The notes under the pieces: model-generated
Database searches by the model: none
Told to the model about the DNA's origin: nothing
The model's input: only the letters and a program-made list of their open reading frames with translations
Source: Lachancea kluyveri NRRL Y-12651
Lineage: Eukaryota > Ascomycota > Saccharomycetes > Saccharomycetales > Saccharomycetaceae
Length of the DNA stretch: 64,000 nucleotides
Assembly (NCBI GenBank): GCA_000149225.2
Contig: CM000690.1
Coordinates: 806,001-870,000 of the forward strand
Direction: 5' to 3'
Position numbers and translations under genes: made by a program
Part shown: one piece after another, positions 38,943-49,291 of the stretch
Numbering within the stretch: the first letter of the stretch is position 1
Layout: each line of letters begins with the position of its first letter

Positions 38943-40495
38943 CTATAAACCGAAACCTTTGTAAACCAAAATCAATGCGCTGTCACTCTCTCCACCACCA
39001 GCTAGTGATTCAATTTTCTCCTTTTCAATAACGCTGACCTTGTCATCGTTAAACTTGTACCACTTGTTTTCATCCATTTCATCTCTAATGAATGCTTGGT
39101 AATGGCCACTTTCGGAATTGGCACCTTGATGAGTGATAACACCGATCAAATCGTAAACACACGATGGATTTTCACCAGGCTTTAAATCTTTGGGAAACTT
39201 CTTTTTAAACTCCTCTAACCAACGCTCCTTGTTGCTTTGTTCCATAGCTTGTTCAGTTTCAAACTTTTCTCTTGGAGTCATTACTGCGTCTGATGGATTC
39301 GTATCATTTGCCTTAGATCTCTTCAAATCACGTTCATTTTCGATCTTTTCTCTCTCAATATCACGTAAATCTTCCCTAACCTTAATTTTTTCGTTTGCGT
39401 ATTCTGTGGTTAACAAGTCTGCCACATCCAGTTGGAATGGAAAAACAACTTTACGCAAAATTTTAGATTTTTTGCTCGTGGATCTTTTCCAGAAGAACCT
39501 AACATACTGTACAGTTAGGTATTCTGGCAGCTTTGTGATTTTCTTCTGGACTTCAAAGATGGAATCGACGCCGGTGACAGAAGATTTCTTTTCAATCTTT
39601 TCTTGAAGCGATTCCACCAGTCCATTCTTCATAAAATTTGTGGTGCCCGAAATGTGGCATTGTAACTTCACGTCATGCTCATTCTCTTTGACCACAACAT
39701 CCTGCTCATTTTGCGTATCCTTAATGGTTGTTTGAAAGGTGATTTGGAACTTGTCAGTTAGGCCTTCACCAAATACAACCTTTAAGGAATGAAATAGCTG
39801 GGTGAATAACTCCTCGGCATCTTGCTGTTTATAAAACCCTGATTGGGAATCACGCTCAGCAAACTGTGGATAGCATCTCCTCAATACGCTTAATAAGAGA
39901 ATCGGAGTCACTGATTCTTGGGGTTTATCCTTCAATTGTTGGAAACAACGTTTCAGTTCCTGGACTAGCAAAAAGTGCGATTCATCATCAGCAGGGAAAT
40001 TACCGCTTTTTTTATCAAAATTTAAAATTGCTTCTCTCAAAGGCGTAATTTGGTACAGAGCTTGTAATGTTGCATTCATGTAACAGGTGTTTCCCATGTT
40101 CTTAAGACCAATAGGTGTCGAAGAAAGCTTCTGCATTTGTACTGATGGGTCCAAGTCTTCGATAAACCTGTTTTCCGATTTGGGCTTGGCAATCAAGTTG
40201 GCATCTGGAGTTCCTAACACCATCACGGTTTGTCCCTCTTTTAAAAAATCTAAAGATGAATCATTTGAAAGCCCACCTTTCAACATATATTTTTGGCGGT
40301 CCAAGGGCACCTGTGTCAATTCCTGTACTTTGAGTTTCAAATCGGACCCCGTAAACCCATTTACTAATAACACTGGATAAACTTTCCCTGCGTGCTTAAT
40401 GTTAACTTTTAGGGATAGTTAGTAACTTTTAAATTCCGATTTCAGGCTTATAAAAATTGAAATGAAAAGAAAAACTTACTTTTGATATCGCTCAT
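38943..40495 (-). CDS. UBP6: Proteasome-associated deubiquitinase with a 5' intron
   Basis: The mRNA is join(40480-40495, 38943-40405) on the minus strand, giving 492 residues (S. cerevisiae: 499). The uninterrupted frame alone lacks the first strand of the ubiquitin-like domain. Splicing out 74 nt yields [17 protein letters not shown], matching the yeast start. The Ubl (about 1-80) docks on proteasome Rpn1. The USP domain carries the Cys box [30 protein letters not shown], and the His box [15 protein letters not shown] with [11 protein letters not shown]. It removes ubiquitin from proteasome substrates and restrains degradation. Confidence 0.95.
40406..40479 (-). other. Spliceosomal intron of UBP6
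   Basis: 5' splice site GTAAGT (40474-40479), perfect TACTAAC branch point (40418-40424), 3' site AAAAG ending at 40406. It is 74 nt long with about 12 nt from branch to 3' site, the same spacing as in the YSC84 intron. Exon 1 is only 16 nt. The joined codon A/TT restores an uninterrupted ubiquitin-like fold. A downstream CAG (within GCACGCAG) would drop conserved residues and is less likely. Confidence 0.88.
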
Positions 40496-40906
40496 ATATT
40501 ACTACGTGGATTGTGTTCCTTTGCTTTTAAGAAGGCTTTGGTTGTAATGGGATAAATACACGTAGATATAACATATATACATTTGAAGGGTGGCAAAAGC
40601 TCAAATCTTGTGAATCACCATATACGTGTAGATGATCACGTGCCAACTAGTATAAATGATTATTAGATTAAGAGTGTATTAGTTAATACCATTATTCTGC
40701 GTAGATAAAAAAAACAACTGGTAGAGAGTAAATTTTTACTTCATATTACATGTTATTCTAGCAACATCAAATCTAGACACGAAACAATGTTTTAGCGAAC
40801 ACTGTCCTATTTACTCGAAACATCGAAATATGGTTTCGCATGATGGAAGCGTAAACACTAGGAAGAAGAAGAAAAAAAGGACAATTACTAATAACATCCC
40901 ATTCCT
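40496..40906. other. UBP6 upstream / transporter 3' region
   Basis: 411 bp with an ATCACGTG octamer (near 40635, a Cbf1/Tye7-type E-box) and AT-rich runs. No gene. Confidence 0.45.
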
Positions 40907-42619
40907 CTAGCTCCTTCCTTCGTAATAGTCATCGATTTCCTCCAATGTCATACCTTTCGTCTCCGGAATCACAAAGTGTACGAATATGACAGCGACGAAC
41001 ATACTCCCTGCAAATACATAGCCAAAGCCATAGCCGATGCGTGCAGTGATTATAGGAGTACATAGAGCAATGAAAAAGTTTGCTCCCCAGTTGAAAGATT
41101 GGGAAAAGGCCATTGCCTTGGACTTAATCTCCATTGTAAAAATTTCACTGATCAAGACGGGTGCGATTGCAGACCAGGAACAACTGAACAGTACCAGAAA
41201 CAGGCAGGTGAATACAATCATGATGATACCAGGGACCTTTGTATTATTTGCACCACCATGATCTATCATCGTGACACCAATAGTCGAAAAGATAAACAAG
41301 CATGTAAAGCAGCCCATAGACCCCCAGAATAGTCCACGATTACGGCCCACGTTATCGGCAACCAATATAGAAACGTAAGCCATAGCAGCATTTATCGCAC
41401 CCAAAATTATCGAGGTGATATACGAGTCATCAATACCGACAGATTCGAATAATTTGGTACCGTAGTATAAAAAATAGTCGATACCAGACAGTTGCTGAAA
41501 CCCCATTATGCACATCCCTGATACCGTCCTCTTGATGAACCTCTTACTAAACAAAGCCCAGAAGTTGGTGTGACGCTGCTGGTGTTCTTGTAGGTGGTAA
41601 ACAGCCTTCAAGAACTCAAACTCTTCGTTAACTTCATCGACATATGTAGCATCTTCAAACTCACTTTCGCTCTTCAAAATAGTACGATGTTTGCCTTTTA
41701 GTCTTGCAATGCACTTCTTGGCCTCTTCGAATTTCCCTTTTTGAATCAAGTATCTAGGAGACTCGGGGACAAAAATCAGCATAGGTAAAATTATAAGCGA
41801 AAAGATAAACCCACCAATAAGTGGCAACCTCCACATTTTACTGCCACGATAATTTTCCTTTGCTGCGTAGTCAGCCACATAACCGAATAGAATGCCATGT
41901 GTGAGAGCAATTTGATAAAAGTTGACGATGATTCCTCTAATATTGGGTATCGCAATCTCTGACAGAAACATTGGTGCCAAAACTGCATTAGCTCCTACTG
42001 TTAAACCCGTAATGACTCTGCCGATCATAAATTGGTACCATCTTTTACTGGCTATCTGCACTGCTAAACCAATTGTATATACCACACATGCAATAGCAAT
42101 AGGAGTTCTTCTCCCGAAAGTGTCTGATAGCCTGGCAATGGTAAATCCGCCGCAGATACATCCTACATGAAATGATGATACGATAATACCAACAATCGTT
42201 GTTGACATTTCATATTCTAGAGTAGATTGATTATAGTAACCAAATCTCTTCAACCATGGTTGCATGTTGGTAATACCACCAATGGTCCCCGTATCATAAC
42301 CAAAAAATAACCCAGTAAACGCAATCCCAAAACACATGATGATTAACTGCCAGTTACTTTGTAGTATTTCATAGTAAGTCAGAGAGTTCAGTTGAGTTTT
42401 CTCTTCCAGTGACGAGTTAAACTTCAAAGGCTCGCGAACAGCGCCAGACTGGTCACTGTCCGCGAAATCAGTTACTCCATCAGAAGCTCTAGCACTGTCT
42501 GTAGAGTATATTGTTCTTAACTGGTGGTCACTTCTTTCCAAATCAGGGCTGGCAGAAAGAGGGAGCGTATTTTCGCAATGTTGGTTCACAGCTGTGGTCA
42601 GGGATAGTCTTCGAGTCAT
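40907..42619 (-). CDS. Hexose transporter of the MFS sugar-porter family
   Basis: 570 residues with a polar N-terminal tail of about 85 and twelve predicted membrane spans. Sugar-porter signatures are FGYDTGTIGGI in span 1, ARLSDTFGRRTPI between spans 2 and 3, VPESPRYLIQKGK before the central loop, GFQQLSGIDYFLYYGTKLF in span 7, and the C-terminal PETKGMTLEEIDDYYEG. It has no long C-terminal sensor tail, so it is a carrier rather than an Snf3/Rgt2-like sensor. The family imports glucose, fructose or mannose by facilitated diffusion. It has no equivalent at this locus in S. cerevisiae (between UBP6 and TAT2), so it is a lineage-specific insertion here or a loss there. Confidence 0.9.
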   Translation of the reverse strand: MTRRLSLTTAVNQHCENTLPLSASPDLERSDHQLRTIYSTDSARASDGVTDFADSDQSGAVREPLKFNSSLEEKTQLNSLTYYEILQSNWQLIIMCFGIAFTGLFFGYDTGTIGGITNMQPWLKRFGYYNQSTLEYEMSTTIVGIIVSSFHVGCICGGFTIARLSDTFGRRTPIAIACVVYTIGLAVQIASKRWYQFMIGRVITGLTVGANAVLAPMFLSEIAIPNIRGIIVNFYQIALTHGILFGYVADYAAKENYRGSKMWRLPLIGGFIFSLIILPMLIFVPESPRYLIQKGKFEEAKKCIARLKGKHRTILKSESEFEDATYVDEVNEEFEFLKAVYHLQEHQQRHTNFWALFSKRFIKRTVSGMCIMGFQQLSGIDYFLYYGTKLFESVGIDDSYITSIILGAINAAMAYVSILVADNVGRNRGLFWGSMGCFTCLFIFSTIGVTMIDHGGANNTKVPGIIMIVFTCLFLVLFSCSWSAIAPVLISEIFTMEIKSKAMAFSQSFNWGANFFIALCTPIITARIGYGFGYVFAGSMFVAVIFVHFVIPETKGMTLEEIDDYYEGRS

Positions 42620-43176
42620 GATAGCATTTCCTCTTGTTGGACTCTAATTAGGTGTAGTAAACTTACTAAAGTTTCTTAAGTACCGATCTGGTGGAAAACA
42701 TTATGCACTTCTGATCACATCCCCTGAGTTAAATTACAGTTGGTCTCTTTTCTTTTTTGCAGCTCTTGGCAAGACATGGTAGCTTGGGTACTGTTGGAAA
42801 AAAGGAGATTTGACTCCAAGTAATTAAAAAAAAAAAAAAGAGAAAAATAAAAAAAGCACACCAGGGAAACCCCTAGTAGTCTATACAACTGAAATCCATG
42901 ATTAGGCCAAAGCAATACGACTGCTTTGGCCTATAATCTGGAAACATATACATAACTCCTTATCAGCTGTCTTCGAGATGTCCCTTGTAGTTCTATATAC
43001 CTGGCGCAGAATCTCAACGTGGTATGTATGGGTGTTTTGGATACGCCTGTACGTCCCTGTTTGACAGAACCAGTCATACAGAGGTAGATGCAAACAAATT
43101 AAATATGGACTAATATTACATTACTGCTAATGCATTTACAAATACTTTACACTCCCATTTCTATTATGTTGGATTT
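42620..43176. other. Intergenic transporter/TAT2, no gene
   Basis: The hexose-transporter promoter side, with an A-rich run (42825-42860), then the TAT2 3' side. Two small minus-strand frames (42715-42915, 42902-43093) have no coding character. Confidence 0.5.
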
Positions 43177-44954
43177 TCAGCACCAGTAGTGATAGTATCT
43201 GGTATACCATGGTTTCATGGCCATTTGCTGTTTTCTCTCAAGAATCTCCTGTTTCATGATCTCGATGTCAATGTTCTTTCTTCCGGTATCCAAGTCCACG
43301 TGTTTCAAATCCTTGATCCCCCACCACTTACCGGTTGTAACACGATAGTAAACTTTGTGGATTAAAAATATCAAAACCAGTATTAGTGCACATAGGTAGT
43401 TTTGGAAAAAAAAGCTTGACCCTAGAAGCGGAATCCGTCCAACCTCCAACGGGCCATAAAGAAATGTAAAACTGGGCAATCAAAATTAGAACGTTGACAA
43501 CGGCTGAATATACAGAACCCCAAATGCCGACTGCACTCACAAATTCTAGTTCGTCCAAAGTTTTATCTTGCGCTTTCATTGCCATTCTGAATCTGATATG
43601 TGATACGTTGATACTCAACCATACAACGCATGTTGCTAACCCGGCTATGGCCATTAGCCAATTGAATACCTCAGACATGGAGCTGGATTTTACCAAGAAG
43701 GCCAATAAACCGAACAAGGAGTTGGTGATAATGCCGACAAGTGGTCTTCCAGCACGATCGACATATCCAAAAATTTGAGGAATTAAACCTTGGTGGGCCA
43801 TAGAGCACAAGGTCCTGCTTGAAGCGAAAATGCACGAGTTACCAACACTCATGATGCTCACCAAGATAACGGCATTGATAATGGAAGGTAGGACTTTGAT
43901 GTGGTACAAGTTGCAAGCAATCACAAACGGGGAATTGTTGACCGAAGATCCGCCGAGCAAGTTCTGGTTTGTGTATGGAACCAAGAATCCGACCAATGTC
44001 AGCGAGACCAAAAAGAAAAAAGATGATTCTCCAGAAAACCTGTTTGATTGCACTAGGTAGTTCCTTGGGGTCTGTCTCTCCAGACGCCAAGCATGCCATT
44101 TCAGAGCCACCGAGGGAATAGGATGCTGTAACAAACACAGAGGCAACACCCTTAAATCCATGGGCCAGCGCCCCAGGATCGTGCCAATACCTAGCTCCGA
44201 CATATTCATGTGTTGGACCACCACCGACAATCAATACGATACACAGGATGATGAACCCACTTATGGTAATGACCTTGATGCTAGAAAACAAAAATTCAGC
44301 CTCGCCGAACCCACGTACACCAAACAGGTTGATGGCCACAATTGTAACGTAAAAGATTGCAACCCAGACCACCGGGTCGATACTAGTGTTCCAAAACTGG
44401 ATAGTCATAGCGCTAGCAATTATTTCCAAGGGAAGAACAAAAAACCATTGTAAAACATAAATAGACGATACAACAAAACTCAGACTTGGATCCAAGAATC
44501 TTGTACCATAATCAGCAAATGCACCCACTACGGGAAAACGAACGGTGATCTCACCGAGGCCGTGAATCGTTCCGACCATTTGTGTACCTGCAATTAGCCA
44601 GCCGATGATAACTGCTAACGGCCCACCAATAGCGAGGGCTTTACCGCTACCAACGAACAAACCAGTACCTATACTGCCACCAATAGCGATCATAATCAAG
44701 TGGCGTGACTTGAGCGACCTCTTCAAGCTATCAGGGTCAAAAGAGCCATTTTCTGGTGGTTTAAAGGAGTCTATACAACGATGGAACAGGTTACGCTTGT
44801 AAGCCTTCTTGTTTGGCTGAACTTGGTCGTCTTCATAGTGATATGCTCCATGTTTTTTCGTCGCGACGAAAGACCGTTCTGTAGTCGCAAAGGCAGATTT
44901 TTCATCCGTTTTGGCGGAATTTGACGACCACAGCCGTGATTTTGTAGAGTCCAT
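43177..44954 (-). pseudogene. TAT2: TAT2-like amino-acid permease with two +1 shifts in T runs
   Basis: The product matches S. cerevisiae Tat2 (high-affinity tryptophan/tyrosine permease, plasma membrane, 12 spans) over its whole length, but in three successive frames. The first runs from 44954 to about 44016: LKSRHLIMIAIGGSIGTGLF, ITVRFPVVGAFADYGTRFLD. The second runs to about 43410: VSLTLVGFLVPYTNQNLLGG, GNSCIFASSRTLCSMAHQGL. The third runs to 43177, ending YHYWC. Each switch falls in a homopolymer (A6 at 44016-44021, A8 at 43406-43413 on the plus strand) and equals one extra base. Removing both would give 591 residues against 592 in S. cerevisiae. No other damage is seen, so sequencing error or very recent loss are both possible. 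A TGACTCA lies at 45253-45259 upstream. Confidence 0.88.
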
Positions 44955-45517
44955 TATTGTGGTATTTTACCAGTCAGCAAGAACTTCGGTTTTACGTCTG
45001 GGTAAAGCTTCATTCCTCAATTCGAAAGAACGCCAACAAAAAGGCTGACTACTAATAGGGCCACAAAAAGAAACGCGCGATTGACATTCAAAGACGCCGT
45101 TGGCACAAAATTTGAAGATTTTAGAGAGGTGCCGTGAGAACATACGCAGAAAGGGCGTTACAAAAAGCATCAGGTTGTCTAGCCTGCGGGATCTCAGAGG
45201 CGAGTTCATGCTGCACGACCAGGTTACATTTGTGAGACCTAACAGAGGCTAGTGACTCAGAAACCGTAGTTATTGCTACCCCATAAAATGTCTTGGATTC
45301 ATGCTTAGATTTACGACAACGTCAGCAATCACTCTCTCAGAAACTAATGAAGTCATGCTGACAGTAAGCCATATAGTTAGTGTAATACCCCATTACGACA
45401 AAACGACGCATAAGCTTCTTACTTAGAAAGAGGTAATGGTGGGTTTTCCTGTTATTTTCTTTTGTACATATTGGGTAAGCCTATTGCTAGAATAATATAT
45501 CAAGGCCCATTAGAACT
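44955..45517. promoter_or_regulatory. Divergent upstream region of TAT2 and the 132-residue ORF
   Basis: 563 bp with a perfect Gcn4-type TGACTCA at 45253-45259. An 80-codon minus frame (44967-45209) overlaps the promoter and is not supported. Confidence 0.45.
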
Positions 45518-45916
45518 ATGTTGTCATCTCAATTATTGAGATACATGGCTTTTGCAACTTTGATTGTGCGTGGCTATACAAAAGAGACTAATGCTCGGGG
45601 ATTTCTAGACTCTTTGGTAGAAAAACACAGAAATACAGTGAAGAAGGAGTTGGAAGAGCTGAGATATGCACCTGGAGAGGATGCCCAGGTTCTATCTTCT
45701 TTTGCTAACCTAAAGGGGGACAGCCTTAATCCTCAGGTTGGCCCTACCCTCATCGGTAAATTTACTAAGAAGAGCCTAGAGTCTATGGTCAAGGTGGTGA
45801 AGGAAAAACATCCACAGTTGAATGCATATGATCTTGTGCCTGAAGATTACGTGTTTCGGGATAGGTATGTCCTTTTGACACCATTCAGCGGATTTTACAA
45901 TGACGAGTTACTGTGA
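45518..45916 (+). CDS. Hypothetical 132-residue protein
   Basis: Begins MLSSQLLRYMAFATLIVRGY, a short hydrophobic/basic N-terminus that could be a signal or mitochondrial presequence. A charged helical region (LVEKHRNTVKKELEELRYAP) and a compact C-terminus (AYDLVPEDYVFRDRYVLLTP) follow. I recall no homologue. The even composition, well-formed start context and independent position between TAT2 and DIS3 make it a better candidate than other short frames here. DIS3 lies 300 bp downstream. Confidence 0.5.
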   Translation: MLSSQLLRYMAFATLIVRGYTKETNARGFLDSLVEKHRNTVKKELEELRYAPGEDAQVLSSFANLKGDSLNPQVGPTLIGKFTKKSLESMVKVVKEKHPQLNAYDLVPEDYVFRDRYVLLTPFSGFYNDELL

Positions 45917-46216
45917 GCCGGAAAAAAGTTACAACATTCAGAGGACATGCCATAAAATGAGTCTAATTCTGCTGGGTTGTAATGCACCAACTGAATTTCT
46001 CATGCTTAAAATACAATGGCTATCATATTATCACTGCTTTGTACACACATAAAGAATTATTGTAATAGGTATTCTTCGATCCACATCGTCACAGACGATT
46101 ATAATAAAAAATTTTCCAGAACCCACATAAGGTGTATGTAGCCCCCACCCCATCTCATCTCACATCACATCACATCACCTCAAAGCAGGCTCCAGATACA
46201 CACGCTTCTAACGATA
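45917..46216 (+). promoter_or_regulatory. DIS3 promoter with RRPE- and PAC-like elements
   Basis: AAAAATTTTCC at 46106-46117 fits the RRPE and CATCTCATCT at 46151-46160 (AGATGAGATG on the other strand) fits PAC, 57 bp before the ATG. The pair marks rRNA-processing genes in yeasts. A CACAT/CATCA microsatellite follows (46160-46180). Confidence 0.55.
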
Positions 46217-49183
46217 ATGGCTATTCAGAGAAAACGCTTATCTGAAGGCTTAACGGTTACCCAAAAAGTTTTTGTTAGGTCTCGTAATGGTGGAGCAGCA
46301 AAAGTTGTTAGAGAACACTACTTGCGAAATGATATTCCATGCCTGTCAAAGGCCTGTGATATCTGTATTAACATTGCAGTGCTAGATGCTAAAAACGAGC
46401 TACCTAAATTTGTTCTCTCTGCGCAACCCGATAAACTGGATAGTGTCGGGAAACACTACGTGGTTCTTGATGCTAATATCGTTCTACAAGCCATCGACTT
46501 GTTGGAGAATCCAGGTTGCTTCTTTGACGTGATCATCCCGCAGACCGTTTTGGACGAAGTGAGAAATCAGTCTTATCCGGTATACACCAGACTTAGAAAC
46601 TTGTGCAGGGACAGTGACGATTCTAAGAGGTTTGTCGTATTCCATAACGAGTTTAATGAAAGCACATTTGTTGATAGAAAACCCGGCGAGAGCATCAACG
46701 ATAGAAATGATAGAGCAATTAGAAGGACTTGTCAATGGTATACGGAACACTTGAAGGAAAAAAAAATTACGGCAGTGTTTGTTACGAACGACCGCCTCAA
46801 CAGAGAAGCAGCTCTTAAGGACGGCATCGTATCCAAAAGTTTAATCGAGTACATTGGATTACTGCCTAATTCTGAAGAAATCAAAGATTCTATTCCTAAC
46901 TTGGAATCTTCCGTCAATCCAGATAGAGACCAAGAAGCCAAGGCCGAGTTTACATATCCAGACTATTACTCTACATCAAGGATCATGGGAGGGTTGAAGA
47001 ATGGTGTTCTCTATCAAGGTTCCGTCCAAATTTCTGAGTACAACTTTTTGGAAGGTTCAATTTCTTTACCAAACTTCTCTAAACCTGTATTGGTTATGGG
47101 TCAAAAGAACTTGAACAGGGCTTTCAATGGCGATCAGGTTGTAGTCGAATTGTTGCCTCAAAACGAATGGAAGGCACCTTCCTCTATTGCAGTAGATTCC
47201 GAACATTTTGATGTTAATGACAATCCTGACAATGACGACGAAGACGAGGAAGATGTTGAAGGTGTTTTCATTTCAGACAAACAGCGTAGATTGCTGGCTC
47301 AAGAGGCCATCAATGCCCAAAAGGCTAACAAAGTACAACCAACAGCTAGAATTGTAGGCATTACAAGGAGATCATGGAGGCAATACGTTGGTCAAATTGC
47401 TCCAAACTCCGTGGATTTGAAGAACGGTGGCACCCAAAATGTGTTTGTGGTCCTGATGGATAAATGTTTGCCTAAAATCAGAATTCGCACTAGGCGTGCT
47501 AAGGAGCTGCAGAACAAGAGAATAGTAATTGCTGTTGACTCCTGGCCTGCCACTTACAAATATCCTTTGGGTCACTTTGTTAGAGATTTGGGCGAAATTG
47601 AATCTGCGCAAGCGGAAACGGAGGCATTGTTGTTGGAGCATGACGTTGAATACAGGCCATTTTCTAAAAAAGTTCTGGAGTGTTTGCCATCAGAAGGTCA
47701 CGATTGGAAGGCACCTGTAAGCTTGGATGACTCGGATGCCATTTCAAAAGACCCACTTCTGCCAAAAAGACGTGACTTGAGGGACAAGCTAATTTGTAGT
47801 ATCGATCCACCTGGCTGTGTCGATATCGATGATGCTCTACATGCTAAACAGTTGCCAAATGGCAACTGGGAAGTTGGTGTTCACATTGCCGACGTTACCC
47901 ACTTTGTGAAAGCAGGTACTCCCTTGGATGCTGAAGGTGCCTCTAGAGGTACCTCAGTCTATTTGGTCGATAAACGTATTGACATGTTGCCGATGCTATT
48001 AGGTACCGACTTATGTTCTCTAAAGCCTTACGTGGACAGATTTGCCTTTTCGGTCATTTGGGAATTGGATCAAAAGGCCAGTATCGTAAACGTTGATTTT
48101 ACCAAATCCGTAATCAGATCAAGGGAGGCCTTTTCCTATGAACAAGCTCAGCTACGCATTGACGATCCAAATCAAAAAGACGAATTAACTCAAGGCATGA
48201 GAGCGTTGTTAAACTTGTCCGTTAAGTTGAAGCAAAAGAGACTGGATGCAGGTGCCTTGAACTTGGCCTCTCCCGAGGTTAAAGTCCATATGGATAGTGA
48301 AACTTCCGATCCAGGTGATGTTGAGATTAAGAAGCTACTAGCGACAAACTCCCTTGTGGAAGAATTCATGTTGTTAGCCAATATTTCTGTCGCCAAGAAA
48401 ATTTACGAAGCCTTTCCTCAAACAGCTATGCTAAGAAGGCATGCTGCACCTCCATCCACTAATTTTGAAACTTTGAATGAAATGCTGCAACTAAGGAAGT
48501 CGATGTCGATCTCGTTGGAGTCTTCAAAAGCCTTGGCAGATTCTTTAGACCGTTGTATTGACCCACAGGATCCATATTTCAACACGTTGGTCCGTATTAT
48601 GTCTACGAGATGCATGATGGCAGCTCAATATTTTTACTCTGGTGCGTACTCTTATGCTGATTTCCGCCACTATGGTTTAGCTGTCGATATATACACGCAT
48701 TTTACCTCCCCGATTAGACGTTATTGTGATGTCGTTGCCCACAGACAATTGGCTGGTGCTATCGGTTACGAACCTTTGGATTTGACCCACAGAGACAAAA
48801 ATAAGATGGAGATGATTTGTAAAAACATTAACAAGAGACACAGAAACGCTCAATTTGCTGGCAGAGCAAGTATTGAATACTACGTTGGACAGGTAATGAG
48901 AAACAACGAATCTGTGGAAACCGGTTATGTTATCAGAGTCTTTAACAATGGTATTGTCGTCTTAGTCCCTAAGTTTGGTGTTGAGGGCTTAATCAGGTTG
49001 GAAAATTTGACTGATGATACCCATAGTGCGAAATTTGTCGAAGATGAGTTCAAACTGACGTTTAAAGAAAAAAATACCGGAAACCTCAGAGACGTTTACG
49101 TTTTCGACAAAGTTGAAGTTCAATTAAAATCTGTTTTGGATCCAATTACTAGCAAGCGTAAAGCCCAACTGTTGTTAAAATAG
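46217..49183 (+). CDS. DIS3: Exosome exo/endoribonuclease Dis3 (Rrp44)
   Basis: 988 residues, against 1001 in S. cerevisiae, colinear throughout from RRKRL-like [19 protein letters not shown]. Domains: a CR3 Cys motif (CLSKACDIC, about 45-55), a PIN endonuclease (about 80-240, [20 protein letters not shown] with acidic residues later in TNDRLNREA), and two cold-shock domains (about 255-470). The RNB catalytic domain (about 520-840) has the acidic cluster [17 protein letters not shown] and [18 protein letters not shown]-terminal S1 domain ([20 protein letters not shown]) follows. It is the only processive 3'-5' nuclease of the nuclear and cytoplasmic exosome. Confidence 0.98.
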   Translation: MAIQRKRLSEGLTVTQKVFVRSRNGGAAKVVREHYLRNDIPCLSKACDICINIAVLDAKNELPKFVLSAQPDKLDSVGKHYVVLDANIVLQAIDLLENPGCFFDVIIPQTVLDEVRNQSYPVYTRLRNLCRDSDDSKRFVVFHNEFNESTFVDRKPGESINDRNDRAIRRTCQWYTEHLKEKKITAVFVTNDRLNREAALKDGIVSKSLIEYIGLLPNSEEIKDSIPNLESSVNPDRDQEAKAEFTYPDYYSTSRIMGGLKNGVLYQGSVQISEYNFLEGSISLPNFSKPVLVMGQKNLNRAFNGDQVVVELLPQNEWKAPSSIAVDSEHFDVNDNPDNDDEDEEDVEGVFISDKQRRLLAQEAINAQKANKVQPTARIVGITRRSWRQYVGQIAPNSVDLKNGGTQNVFVVLMDKCLPKIRIRTRRAKELQNKRIVIAVDSWPATYKYPLGHFVRDLGEIESAQAETEALLLEHDVEYRPFSKKVLECLPSEGHDWKAPVSLDDSDAISKDPLLPKRRDLRDKLICSIDPPGCVDIDDALHAKQLPNGNWEVGVHIADVTHFVKAGTPLDAEGASRGTSVYLVDKRIDMLPMLLGTDLCSLKPYVDRFAFSVIWELDQKASIVNVDFTKSVIRSREAFSYEQAQLRIDDPNQKDELTQGMRALLNLSVKLKQKRLDAGALNLASPEVKVHMDSETSDPGDVEIKKLLATNSLVEEFMLLANISVAKKIYEAFPQTAMLRRHAAPPSTNFETLNEMLQLRKSMSISLESSKALADSLDRCIDPQDPYFNTLVRIMSTRCMMAAQYFYSGAYSYADFRHYGLAVDIYTHFTSPIRRYCDVVAHRQLAGAIGYEPLDLTHRDKNKMEMICKNINKRHRNAQFAGRASIEYYVGQVMRNNESVETGYVIRVFNNGIVVLVPKFGVEGLIRLENLTDDTHSAKFVEDEFKLTFKEKNTGNLRDVYVFDKVEVQLKSVLDPITSKRKAQLLLK

Positions 49184-49291
49184 GCGGCACCATATAATCT
49201 AACATGTATACTATGAAAATTTAATAGATTAAAAAGTGGAGAAGATGGCAGTTTTCTGACTTAAGCTTGGGTTTGAGCTCAGAAGCTTACT

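Noticed and set aside
40620-40800. ATCACGTG octamer considered as a centromere CDEI.
   Set aside because: No CDEIII within the expected distance on either strand; an ordinary E-box is enough.
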